Both the position numbers and the translations under genes were made by a program. The notes beneath the pieces are model-generated. The model searched no databases and was not told the origin of the DNA. It saw nothing but the letters and a program-made list of their open reading frames with translations. A stretch of DNA of 51,161 nt, from positions 1-51,161 of the forward strand of contig NZ_MPZM01000019.1 in the NCBI RefSeq assembly GCF_002936955.1, read 5' to 3'. Below, piece after piece: positions 24,297-32,186 of the stretch (position 1 is its first letter; every line of letters begins with the position of its first letter). Source of the stretch: Oceanisphaera arctica (GTDB lineage: Bacteria; Pseudomonadota; Gammaproteobacteria; Enterobacterales; Aeromonadaceae).

Positions 24297-24330
24297 AAAA
24301 CGCCGACCGGCATAAACCGGTCGGCGTTTT
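24297..24330. terminator. bidirectional Rho-independent terminator
   Basis: The arms CGCCGACCGG and CCGGTCGGCG form a perfect 10-bp stem around CATAAA, flanked by AAAA and TTTT. It starts only 3 bases after the amidohydrolase stop. Confidence 0.9.
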
Positions 24331-24359
24331 GACATTTCTCTGACTGATGCGGAAAACGC

Positions 24360-24545
24360 TTCAGCATCGGCGCCGTCTGATCCGGCAGCTGAAGCGCCGG
24401 CTACAAAAAAATCACAAGCACAACACCAAAACACCGATGATTGGTGGGCTGTAGGCGCTGCTTTAGCTGCGCAAACCAGCAAACAACGCCATAGCTGCAG
24501 CATCGGCGCCGTCTGATCCGGCAGCTAAAGCGCCGGCTACAAAAA
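24360..24545. repeat. composite palindromic repeat (family R), copy 2
   Basis: Two right-end modules (CCGGCAGCTGAAGCGCCGGC near 24380 and CCGGCAGCTAAAGCGCCGGC near 24518) flank a left-end module TGTAGGCGCTGCTTTAGCTG near 24451. The segment CATCGGCGCCGTCTGATCCG precedes both right ends. Same family as 12050-12213. Confidence 0.8.
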
Positions 24546-24558
24546 AATCACAAGCGAT

Positions 24559-25269
24559 TCAGCCGGCGCGTAAATCGGCAAACAGGGCCACAAAATCGGT
24601 GGCCTGCTCTTCATCCTGGGACAATTCCAGGCTGGACTCCAGATTATCCAGATGCCGGCGCATCGACAATACGGCCGCGTCCACATCACCCGCCGCCAGC
24701 AGCTCTACCAGCTGGCCATGCTCGTTACAATGGCATTCATGGGCCCGACTGTCCTTCTGGTACATGCTGACGATCAGCGAACATCTGGCTATCAGCCGCT
24801 CCAGTACCTCCGACAGCACCTGATTATCCGCGATACGCGCCAGCTCGATATGAAAGCGAGCCGCCAGCTTTACCGCCGCCGGTCGCCGGCCTTCTTCCAC
24901 CGCCTGTCTTTCCTCTTCAATCAGGTTGCGGAGCACGGCCAGGTCGGCCTCTTCTACCCGCGCAGCCGCAAGGGCCATCGCCTCGGCTTCCAGCAAGCGG
25001 CGCACCACGAACACATCGGCCGCCTCCTGCTGGCTGGGGCAAGCCACCATGGCCCCCTTGTTGACGACTATGCTCACCAGCCCCTGATGGCTGAGTTCTT
25101 GCAGGGCATCGCGGATATGATTGCGGTTGGCATTCAGGGCATCGGCCAGCTTGAGCTCCACCAGGCGGGTACCCGGCGCAAGACGCTGCTCGACAATGGC
25201 GCGGCCAATCGCCTCGACAATACGACGGATTTCCTTTTTCTTTGCAGTAGACAAGGGTTGCTCCAACAC
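24559..25269 (-). CDS. GntR-family transcriptional regulator, FadR/FCD subfamily
   Basis: About 236 residues. No ATG is available at the N terminus. A GTG at 25269 and a TTG at 25254 (GGAG 6 bases upstream) both place the start just before STAKKKEIRRIV; a TTG at 25308 is less likely. The N-terminal winged helix reads RLVELKLADALNANRNHIRDALQELSHQGLV. The C-terminal all-helical FCD ligand domain has conserved His and Asp positions (RFHIELARIADNQ, NEHGQLVELLAAGDVDAAV). Regulators of this type usually repress nearby catabolic genes until an acid ligand binds. Palindromes in front of the importer, the amidohydrolases and this gene share a TTGYTARCAA-like core, which fits local and self regulation. 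Confidence 0.85.
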   Translation of the reverse strand: MLEQPLSTAKKKEIRRIVEAIGRAIVEQRLAPGTRLVELKLADALNANRNHIRDALQELSHQGLVSIVVNKGAMVACPSQQEAADVFVVRRLLEAEAMALAAARVEEADLAVLRNLIEEERQAVEEGRRPAAVKLAARFHIELARIADNQVLSEVLERLIARCSLIVSMYQKDSRAHECHCNEHGQLVELLAAGDVDAAVLSMRRHLDNLESSLELSQDEEQATDFVALFADLRAG

Positions 25270-25299
25270 GCCAAAACAGTACAACTGATAGGGGAATAA

Positions 25300-25317
25300 T
25301 GTTAACAAATGCTAACC
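25300..25317. promoter_or_regulatory. possible GntR auto-operator
   Basis: TGTTAACAAATGCTAAC carries the palindrome TGTTAACA and a second GCTAAC half. It resembles, with changes, the palindromes at 19580-19595 and 21400-21413. It lies just before the likely start codons of the GntR gene. Confidence 0.4.
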
Positions 25318-25337
25318 GGGTCAACCAAAACAAGCGA

Positions 25338-27353
25338 TCAACCCCAGCGGCTGACGCCGGGATAGCCGCCTTCGAGCAGTTCCTTGATGAAAACAGAGGG
25401 GATTTGCCGGTCGGACAGCAGAAACACCTGATGTCGGGCGCGGGTCAGGCCAACATAGAACAGCCGGCGTTCTTCGGCGTGGGGGAAGGCTTCCGCGTCC
25501 GGCAGCAGCAATTCCAGCAGAGCCGCGCCGTTCTTCTCGGGTGGAAAGCCGTATTTGCCCCGACAGAGCCCCAGCATGATCACGCAATCCGCCTCCTTGC
25601 CCTTGGCTCCGTGCAGGGTCTGGGCCTCCAGCTTCAGTTCGGGAAAGCGCCGGCGCCAGCCGGCCAGCTGTGAGTCGTCCGGCAGGCTGAAGCGAAAACG
25701 GGCCAGCAGGTACACGGAGGCATCGGCCCTGTCGGCGGCAACCTGCCCCAGCAGCCGGGTCACGGCGTCCATCTGGCTGTCGCTGTCGACCGGTAGCACA
25801 TGCACGCAGGGCGAATCGCTGCGATGGTGAGTGCCGAGTGTCTTCGGTAATTGCGCCGGGTTGCGGGTAACGAAGCGACTGGCCACCTTTTCAATCTGAT
25901 CGTTGAAACGAAAGGTCTTGTCGAGCCGGGTGATCCGGCTGGCACCGAAGTGTTCGGCAAAGGCGGTGGTCAACGACACATCGGCGCCGCTGAAGCGATA
26001 GATGGCCTGCCAGTCGTCTCCCACGCAAAACAGCGACAGCCCGGGGGCGGCATCGCGCAGGGCCTGCAACAAGGCGGCCCGAGGGCCGGAAATGTCCTGA
26101 AATTCGTCCACCAGAATATGTCGCCAGGGCACCTCGAAGCGGCCCCGACGCACTTGCTCGGTAGCCCTTTCAATCATGTCGTCGAAGTCGATTTCGCCCT
26201 GCTCGGCCAGATGTTGCTGATAGCGGTGCAACAGCGGCCGCACCAGGGTCAACTGCTCGGCCAGCGCCGGCGTCAGCTCGTCCGGCTCGGGCTCGCCGTA
26301 GAGCTTGAGCGCCGCCACCAGCGGTGCCCACTCCCGTGCCAGCCGCCGATAGTCCGGTTGCGGCAGCACCTGAAAACGATGACGCCGCAGCCAGTCATGC
26401 AGTTTGGCTCCGTAGTCTTCGTCCTGCTGGCAGTCTTGCTCCAGCCAGCGGGCGAAGGTACTGATACGAGTGCTTTCTTGTTGCGCCAATGGGCTGAGCG
26501 ACGGGCTCTTGCCCGCGATCCGAGACAGTATCATCAACCCCAGGGCATGAAAGGTGCTGGTCTTGACGGTGGCGGTCTCTGGCCGGCTCGCCAGCCGCTC
26601 GGCCATTTCCGCCGCCGCTTCGTTGCCGAAGGCCAGCAACAGCAAGTCGCCGGCCCGGGCCTGGTTGGACGCCAGCAAAAAGGCCGCCCGCGCCGTCATC
26701 ACACTGGTTTTACCGCAGCCGGCACCGGCCAGCACCAGGTTATGATCTTCGTCCACCACACAGGCCAGTCGCTGGGCCTCGGTCAGGGGGTGGGCTTCCA
26801 GCCCGTCGAACAGGGCGCCGTACTCGGCCAGCGCCTGCTCGCAATAATCCCGACAGCATTGCTCCCGCCAGTTGTCATCCGCCGCCATCAGGGTCGCCAC
26901 CAGCTCAAAGGCGGCCCGCTCCCGGTCGGTCAGGGCTACCGGCGGTGATAACTGGCTCCAGTCGACTGGCTCCTGCTGCAATAGTTGCTTTAACTGCTGC
27001 CAGCGAGACGCTCGCAGATAGCCCAGTTCCAGCAGCGCCAGACAAGACTCGGCCAGCGGTATTATTCGTTCTCCGGCGTGATACCGAAACCAGCCCAGTG
27101 TGATGGCTTCACACAGTGGCTCGGCCACCGTTTTCGGCAACCAACCCAGTTCGATATCGCCCTGAGTGCAGGGCAAACGCAGCCGATAGAGCCGCCGCCC
27201 CTGCTCCAGCATCGGCGGCGCCTTCAGCTCGGTCCAGCTCAGGGCATGGCGTTCGCGTTTGAGGTGCAGCACCAGACCTTCGACGGTCGGCTCGGTGGCG
27301 ATAAAGGGATGGTTGAACCAGGGGGCCAGCCAGTGCGCCCGGAAGATCTGCAT
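25338..27353 (-). CDS. helD: DNA helicase IV
   Basis: 671 residues, close to the usual 684. An N-terminal region of about 190 residues, specific to helicase IV, is followed by the two RecA-like domains of a UvrD-type helicase. Walker A is LAGAGCGKTS, motif II is VDEFQDISGPRAALLQ, motif III is FCVGDDWQAIYRFSGAD, motif IV is LDKTFRFNDQI, motif V is LHGAKGKEADCVI and motif VI is FYVGLTRARHQ. The enzyme unwinds DNA 3' to 5' and is linked to recombination and repair. The gene overlaps nothing; its 3' end coincides with the border of the catabolic block. A detached copy of the same 3' end lies 13 kb away at 12224-12420, so its tail may have been exchanged. Confidence 0.93.
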   Translation of the reverse strand: MQIFRAHWLAPWFNHPFIATEPTVEGLVLHLKRERHALSWTELKAPPMLEQGRRLYRLRLPCTQGDIELGWLPKTVAEPLCEAITLGWFRYHAGERIIPLAESCLALLELGYLRASRWQQLKQLLQQEPVDWSQLSPPVALTDRERAAFELVATLMAADDNWREQCCRDYCEQALAEYGALFDGLEAHPLTEAQRLACVVDEDHNLVLAGAGCGKTSVMTARAAFLLASNQARAGDLLLLAFGNEAAAEMAERLASRPETATVKTSTFHALGLMILSRIAGKSPSLSPLAQQESTRISTFARWLEQDCQQDEDYGAKLHDWLRRHRFQVLPQPDYRRLAREWAPLVAALKLYGEPEPDELTPALAEQLTLVRPLLHRYQQHLAEQGEIDFDDMIERATEQVRRGRFEVPWRHILVDEFQDISGPRAALLQALRDAAPGLSLFCVGDDWQAIYRFSGADVSLTTAFAEHFGASRITRLDKTFRFNDQIEKVASRFVTRNPAQLPKTLGTHHRSDSPCVHVLPVDSDSQMDAVTRLLGQVAADRADASVYLLARFRFSLPDDSQLAGWRRRFPELKLEAQTLHGAKGKEADCVIMLGLCRGKYGFPPEKNGAALLELLLPDAEAFPHAEERRLFYVGLTRARHQVFLLSDRQIPSVFIKELLEGGYPGVSRWG

Positions 27354-27362
27354 GCCGCCGCC

Positions 27363-27788
27363 TCAGGAAAGGGTGTTGATCACCTCACCCAGTATCATGT
27401 GCGTGCGCACCGTCTTGATATGGGGAGTGTGCTCTATGATATGGCGAATGGCGTCCAGCCGTTCCATGGAGGCGGCCTCCACATAAACCAGCATGTCGGT
27501 TTCGCCGCTGATGGTGTAGCAAAGCTTCACCTCGGGCACCGCCCGCAGAGACTCGGCATATTGCTCGCACTGGCGCACGTGATAGCTGAGGGCGAAGTAG
27601 GCTCGCACCAGGGTCTGCGGACTGCCGAGCCGGGCGTGATAGCCGCGAATAACGCCCCGCTCTTCCAGACTCTTGATGCGTTCGGATACCGCCGAGCGGG
27701 ACAGATTGACCTCGCGGGCAATACTGGCCACCGCCAGTCGGGCATTTTCCGTCAGCAAGGAGACGATTTTTTGATCAAACTTGTCCAC
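27363..27788 (-). CDS. Lrp/AsnC-family transcriptional regulator
   Basis: 141 residues from a GTG at 27788 with AGAGGG five bases upstream; an in-frame TTG at 27818 lacks such a site. The N-terminal helix-turn-helix (FDQKIVSLLTENARLAVASI, then NLSRSAVSERIKSLEERGVI) and the C-terminal RAM domain (GETDMLVYVEAASMERLDAI) are plain. Such proteins sense amino acids through the RAM domain and often control a divergent transporter. The divergent gene here is a YjeH-like amino acid exporter, 140 bases away, and the space between contains a 24-base inverted repeat. It lies 9 bases before helD on the same strand. Confidence 0.9.
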   Translation of the reverse strand: MDKFDQKIVSLLTENARLAVASIAREVNLSRSAVSERIKSLEERGVIRGYHARLGSPQTLVRAYFALSYHVRQCEQYAESLRAVPEVKLCYTISGETDMLVYVEAASMERLDAIRHIIEHTPHIKTVRTHMILGEVINTLS

Positions 27789-27816
27789 TGCACCCTCTTT
27801 TTCAATATCCCCGACC

Positions 27817-27840
27817 AAACGTCGGCCAAAAGCGACGTTT
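27817..27840. promoter_or_regulatory. inverted repeat between Lrp-type regulator and exporter
   Basis: AAACGTCG and CGACGTTT are perfect 8-bp arms separated by 8 bases. The centre is 40 bases upstream of the regulator start and 100 bases upstream of yjeH. A good candidate operator for the Lrp-type protein. Confidence 0.55.
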
Positions 27841-27928
27841 CGCCGTGCTCAAGCAGCATAGTGCCAGGCCTTATTATCGTTATCTGGCGTTAATATATCA
27901 GAATTCTTGCATACGGATTTGAAACAAC

Positions 27929-29194
27929 ATGGGGCGTTTGAACAAAGAACTGGGGCTGGGCTACGGCACCGGCATGATGGCCACTTCTCTGCTGGGCAGC
28001 GGCATCTTCGTGGTACCGGCGGTGGCCGCCAGCCTGGCGGGAGCCGACTCCTTGTGGGCCTGGCTGATATTGATGGTGCTGGTGCTGCCGGTGGCCTTCA
28101 CCTTCGCCCGCCTGGGGCGCGCCTTTCCCCACGCCGGCGGTGCGCCGCATCTGATTGGCCGGGCCCTGGGCGCACCGATGGAAAAGCTGGCGGCCTTTTT
28201 GTTTCTGGCGGTGCTACCGGTGGGGCTGCCCGCCATGCTGACCCTGACCGCCGGCTTCTGGCATGCGCTGTTTCCGTTGTCGGATAGCGGCGACCTGCTG
28301 GTGCAACTGGGTACTCTTGGTCTGGTGCTGGTATTGGGCAGCCGCAAGAGCGGCGCCTCGGGTCTGATCCAGCTGTTGATTGCCCTGGCCATTATCGGCT
28401 TGCTGGCAACGGTGTGGGTCAGTGGTGATCTGCTCCATGAGCCGCTGGCCATATTGCCACCGGTCGAACAGGTGCAGTGGACGGCGCTGCCGGCCGTGCT
28501 GGCGGTGATGTTCTGGTGTTTCGTGGGGCTGGAGGCTTTCACCCACATGGGGGAGGAATTCAGGAATCCGGAGCGGGATTTTCCGCTGGCGCTGTTATTT
28601 GGCGTGCTGCTGGCCGGCTTCATCTATCTGGCCTGCGCCATGGCGGTGGTGAAGTTTGGGGTGTTCGGCGACGAGCTGACCAACACCACCTCCTTCCCGG
28701 TGCTGGTGGCCGCCCTGCTGGGCGAAAAAGGCCGCTGGGCCGCGGCTCTGGTGGGGTATCTGGCCTGCTTTGCCAGCCTCAACCTCTATGTGCAGGGCTT
28801 TGCCCGCCTGCTGTGGAGCATGGCGGACGAGGGCAAGCTACCCGCCACTCTGGCGCAACTCAACCGTAACGGCTCCCCCTTCCGTGCCCTGACCTGGGTC
28901 ATTGCGGCCTGCGCCCTCTGTACTCTGGCAGCCTGGCTGTTCAAGCTGCCGCTCGAGGCACTGATGCGCTACGCCAACGGCAACTTCATTCTGGTCTATC
29001 TGCTGGCCATGGTGGCGGGCGTCAAGCTGCTCACCGGCGGTTACCGCTGGCTGGCACTACTGGCCAGCCTCTTGTGTCTGGGCGTGTTCGTCTCGCTGGG
29101 GCTGGAGGCCGGCTATGCGCTGGTGCTGGGTGCGGCCTTTGTGCTGATGCGCCGATGGCGCAGACGGCCGACCTTGGTGAAGGGTGAGATGTGA
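27929..29194 (+). CDS. yjeH: amino acid exporter, YjeH-like (methionine/branched-chain efflux)
   Basis: 421 residues with about twelve helices. It aligns well with E. coli YjeH by eye: KELGLGYGTGMMATSLLGSG near the start, SVMFWCFVGLEAF-like AVMFWCFVGLEAFTHMGEEF in the middle, NPERDFPLALL and GYLACFASLNLYVQGFARL. YjeH belongs to the APC superfamily and exports methionine and branched-chain amino acids. The divergent Lrp-type regulator would sense such amino acids, which makes physiological sense. The gene is monocistronic and followed by palindromic repeats and a terminator. The family is secure; the substrate range is by analogy. Confidence 0.88.
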   Translation: MGRLNKELGLGYGTGMMATSLLGSGIFVVPAVAASLAGADSLWAWLILMVLVLPVAFTFARLGRAFPHAGGAPHLIGRALGAPMEKLAAFLFLAVLPVGLPAMLTLTAGFWHALFPLSDSGDLLVQLGTLGLVLVLGSRKSGASGLIQLLIALAIIGLLATVWVSGDLLHEPLAILPPVEQVQWTALPAVLAVMFWCFVGLEAFTHMGEEFRNPERDFPLALLFGVLLAGFIYLACAMAVVKFGVFGDELTNTTSFPVLVAALLGEKGRWAAALVGYLACFASLNLYVQGFARLLWSMADEGKLPATLAQLNRNGSPFRALTWVIAACALCTLAAWLFKLPLEALMRYANGNFILVYLLAMVAGVKLLTGGYRWLALLASLLCLGVFVSLGLEAGYALVLGAAFVLMRRWRRRPTLVKGEM

Positions 29195-29226
29195 GGGGTA
29201 AGGCGTGAGGGATGAGGAGTGAGGGG

Positions 29227-29395
29227 GTTGTAGCCGCCGCTTTAGCTGGCGCGAACCCACAAACAGCGCCATACCTGCAGACTAGGCACCGTCTGCCCCG
29301 GCAGCTAAAGCGCCGGCTACAAGGCCATGCCAAACAAGAGTACCGATGCCTGGATTGGGCTGTAGCCGCCGCTTTAGCTGGCGGATCTGCGCAGC
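29227..29395. repeat. composite palindromic repeat (family R), copy 3
   Basis: Two left-end-like modules TGTAGCCGCCGCTTTAGCTG (about 29228 and 29362) flank one right-end module CCGGCAGCTAAAGCGCCGGC (about 29299). The internal TCTGC..GGCACCGTCTG segment matches the other copies. Confidence 0.75.
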
Positions 29396-29418
29396 AGATT
29401 TTTACCCGTAAGCCAATA

Positions 29419-29450
29419 TAAAAAAAGCCGCAACAGCGGCTTTTTTTATT
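29419..29450. terminator. bidirectional Rho-independent terminator
   Basis: The arms AAAAAAGCCGC and GCGGCTTTTTT around AACA (29421-29446). It ends the convergent yjeH and O-polysaccharide transcripts. Confidence 0.9.
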
Positions 29451-29467
29451 CAACAACAAATCAAGCA

Positions 29468-30784
29468 TTACACCTTGCGCGAAGCGCCAGGCCTGGTGCC
29501 TGGCGTTTGGTGCTCTGCACTGTGTTTTTCATAGGCCCTTAAGGTGCCCCAGAGCACGGCCAGCCAGAAGGCGTATACCATTACGCCGCTGTTATGACCA
29601 AAAAACACCTGCGACAGGCCAAAGTCCATAAAGGCGACCGGCAGCAAAGCACCGGCGGTGGCCAGGGCGCGAAGTTCCATATTGGCACTGTTCAGTCGCC
29701 GGGCAAACAGGCGTAATGGCACCAGATACAGCGCCAGCAACGACAACAGCCCCAGAATGCCGCGCCGGGCAAAGTTGTCGAGATATTCGTTATGGGCATG
29801 ATTGTCCGCCGCAAACTGAATAACCTGTCCCTTGTCGACCAGTGCCTGCATACCTTGCTGATAACCATTCCAGCCCCAGCCGGTCAAAGGCTTTTCGGCA
29901 ATCAGGGTTAGCGCACCCTGCCACATATCAAACCGGGCGCCGAGCGAGGTCCATTTATTGCCCTGCTGATATTGCTCAATATCGTTAAAGGCGTGCTGCA
30001 CCCGCTGCTGCACGCCGGTTTGAGGCAGAAGATAAACCAGAGCTCCCAGCGCCAGCACCGCAGCCAGAACGCCCCCCCGCATTCTAACCGACAGCTCCCG
30101 GCCATAGGCTCGATAAAGAACCCAGAATACAAAAGGCAGCCCAATCCAGCCGCCCCGGCTACCGGACAGCAAGGAGCCCAGGGCACCAAACAATGCGCCC
30201 AACAACAGCAATACCACCCAACGACGCGCATTGGGCTGTACCGCCGCCCACCCCAGTCCGGCCAGGCAGAAAATGCCAAACAGCATACTGATATTGCCAA
30301 ACTGGATCACATAGGTATAACCGGTGGCCCGCTCTATACCCAGAAACAGCTTTTGCCAGATGGCCCAGCCAGCAGTGAGTACACCGCCCACCACCAGCCC
30401 GGCCCACATAAATGCTAACTTTGGTGGATACGCCAATACAAACAGCAGAACAGGAATGGCAAAGATAAAACGACTGGGCCTGTCATAGGCGCTGGAGTCG
30501 GCGCCTTCCAGCCACAGCTGAGCACAGAACAGCAGGGAATACAGCGCCAATACCGTCATTATCTGCTTGTCTTCTTTCTGTAAGCACAGCGCCGGCCGAG
30601 AGTACAGCAAGCTGAAACTCCCCAACAGCAACAGGGCTGCCCCATAGGTGTAACCACTGGGCACCACCAAAGCGATAGCTCCCATCAGGAATACCGCCAG
30701 GCTACTGTAGCGCCTGGCAAGCGAGAAAGACGCATCACTCAAAGACATGTCCACACCATCTTGATATTGCCGTTCAATAAGCAT
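29468..30784 (-). CDS. O-antigen ligase / polymerase-type membrane protein (Wzy_C domain)
   Basis: 438 residues from the ATG at 30784, which overlaps the end of the preceding gene by 11 bases; an in-frame ATG at 30748 is an alternative. About eleven hydrophobic helices surround one large periplasmic loop (about 230-330). That loop has the Wzy_C features GARFDMWQGALTLIAEKPLTGWGWNG and NHAHNEYLDNFARRG. In an ABC-export system no Wzy polymerase is needed, so WaaL-type ligation of the finished polysaccharide to lipid A core is the more likely role. Last gene of the operon. Ligase and polymerase cannot be told apart by sequence alone. Confidence 0.8.
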   Translation of the reverse strand: MLIERQYQDGVDMSLSDASFSLARRYSSLAVFLMGAIALVVPSGYTYGAALLLLGSFSLLYSRPALCLQKEDKQIMTVLALYSLLFCAQLWLEGADSSAYDRPSRFIFAIPVLLFVLAYPPKLAFMWAGLVVGGVLTAGWAIWQKLFLGIERATGYTYVIQFGNISMLFGIFCLAGLGWAAVQPNARRWVVLLLLGALFGALGSLLSGSRGGWIGLPFVFWVLYRAYGRELSVRMRGGVLAAVLALGALVYLLPQTGVQQRVQHAFNDIEQYQQGNKWTSLGARFDMWQGALTLIAEKPLTGWGWNGYQQGMQALVDKGQVIQFAADNHAHNEYLDNFARRGILGLLSLLALYLVPLRLFARRLNSANMELRALATAGALLPVAFMDFGLSQVFFGHNSGVMVYAFWLAVLWGTLRAYEKHSAEHQTPGTRPGASRKV

Positions 30785-32159
30785 TTCGGTTCACAAAGCC
30801 TTTAAAAATAGTCCAGAAGATAATGCGCAGGTCCAGCCATAACGACCAGTTATTGATGTACCAGAGATCATGTTCAACCCGAGACTCCATCTTTTCCAGG
30901 GTATCGGTTTCACCACGCAGGCCATTCACCTGGGCCCAGCCGGTGATGCCCGGTTTGACCTTGTGACGTTTCATGTACGATTCAACAAGGTCCATATAAT
31001 ACTCGTTGTGGGCCAAGGCATGAGGTCGGGGACCTACAATCGACATACGCCCCTGCAGCACATTGTAAAACTGAGGCAGTTCATCCAGAGAGGTACGGCG
31101 CAAAAAGGCACCGATAGGCGTAAAACGAGGGTCCTGTCTGCCAGCCTGGGTAATCTGGCCATTATTTTCCTGGTGTACTTTCATGCTCCTGAACTTGTAC
31201 ACCTTGAAGCTTTTACCATTTACTCCGGTACGGTACTGCTTGAACAGCACAGGGCCGGATGATGTTAACTTGATGACAACAGCAATCACCAGACAAAGCG
31301 GCACAATCAGCACACTGAGCAGGCTGCCAATCACCAGGTCTTCCAGCCGTTTTAGCATTTGAGCTACGCCATTCATGGGCGTAACACTCAAATCAAAGGC
31401 ATATTGGCCGGCGACCTCGCTCACCCTGTGGTTGAGCAGCTGCATATCTCCAAACTCGGGAATAAAACGCACCTCGACTGTATGGTGGCGCAAAGCATAA
31501 AAGATTGAACGCACGGCAGGCCCCATCTCCAGCGGCACACAAATCCACACCTCTTGAGCCCCCGATTGTGCTACCCGACGAGAGAGACTAATTAAAGCAG
31601 CAGCATCCACTCCCAGTATGCCCAACCGCTGTATACCAGCAATACAGTAGCCTTCTTCTGGGGTGGATCTCATACCCCGCCCTACGCGTCTAATATTCTG
31701 CCCAGGCCCCACCATAAAAACCGAACGTAACGAACGCCCCTGGCGCCGGGCCTGACGTAACAACAACTGAATGGCTACTCTCACCGCACCAGACAACACA
31801 AAAGAAATCAGCAATGCCATACTTACCCACAGCCGGGAATAACGATCCGCCGAATGGGTAAGGTACACCACAGAAGCCACCAGGGCCGCCACTCCCAGCC
31901 ACACCAGAAACAGGCGGGCCAGCAAGCTGGAGATACGGGTAATGCGCCAGCGCTCATAGGCACCGACAGTACTGTTAATAAAGGTAACCAGCAGTACCAT
32001 GATCACCGTTGCCAGCCAGTAACGATCCGGCAAATTAAAATGACCAAAACGCCAGCCATGGGCCAACAGGGCTCCGGCTACCAAGGCGGCGGCATCCAGA
32101 GGTGGGACCACCAAATGAGGAGGAAAACGCTCGGTAAGGCCCGATGAGCTGTGCAACAT
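30774..32159 (-). CDS. undecaprenyl-phosphate sugar-1-phosphate transferase, WcaJ/WbaP type
   Basis: 461 residues. The N-terminal 110 residues hold four helices, followed by a CoA-binding-like fold (VFMVGPGQNIRRVGRGM). One more helix (IGSLLSVLIVPLCLVIAVVIKL) precedes the catalytic domain with SSGPVLFKQYRTG, FKVYKFRSMKV, LRRTSLDELPQF and GPRPHA. These are the bacterial sugar transferase motifs. It starts the repeat unit by moving a sugar phosphate, probably glucose or galactose, onto undecaprenyl phosphate at the inner membrane. An initiating enzyme of this type alongside Wzm/Wzt indicates assembly on a lipid carrier at the cytoplasmic face. Confidence 0.9.
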   Translation of the reverse strand: MLHSSSGLTERFPPHLVVPPLDAAALVAGALLAHGWRFGHFNLPDRYWLATVIMVLLVTFINSTVGAYERWRITRISSLLARLFLVWLGVAALVASVVYLTHSADRYSRLWVSMALLISFVLSGAVRVAIQLLLRQARRQGRSLRSVFMVGPGQNIRRVGRGMRSTPEEGYCIAGIQRLGILGVDAAALISLSRRVAQSGAQEVWICVPLEMGPAVRSIFYALRHHTVEVRFIPEFGDMQLLNHRVSEVAGQYAFDLSVTPMNGVAQMLKRLEDLVIGSLLSVLIVPLCLVIAVVIKLTSSGPVLFKQYRTGVNGKSFKVYKFRSMKVHQENNGQITQAGRQDPRFTPIGAFLRRTSLDELPQFYNVLQGRMSIVGPRPHALAHNEYYMDLVESYMKRHKVKPGITGWAQVNGLRGETDTLEKMESRVEHDLWYINNWSLWLDLRIIFWTIFKGFVNRNAY

Positions 32160-32186
32160 TTCAGTTTCCGTAATGCTTATAGATGG

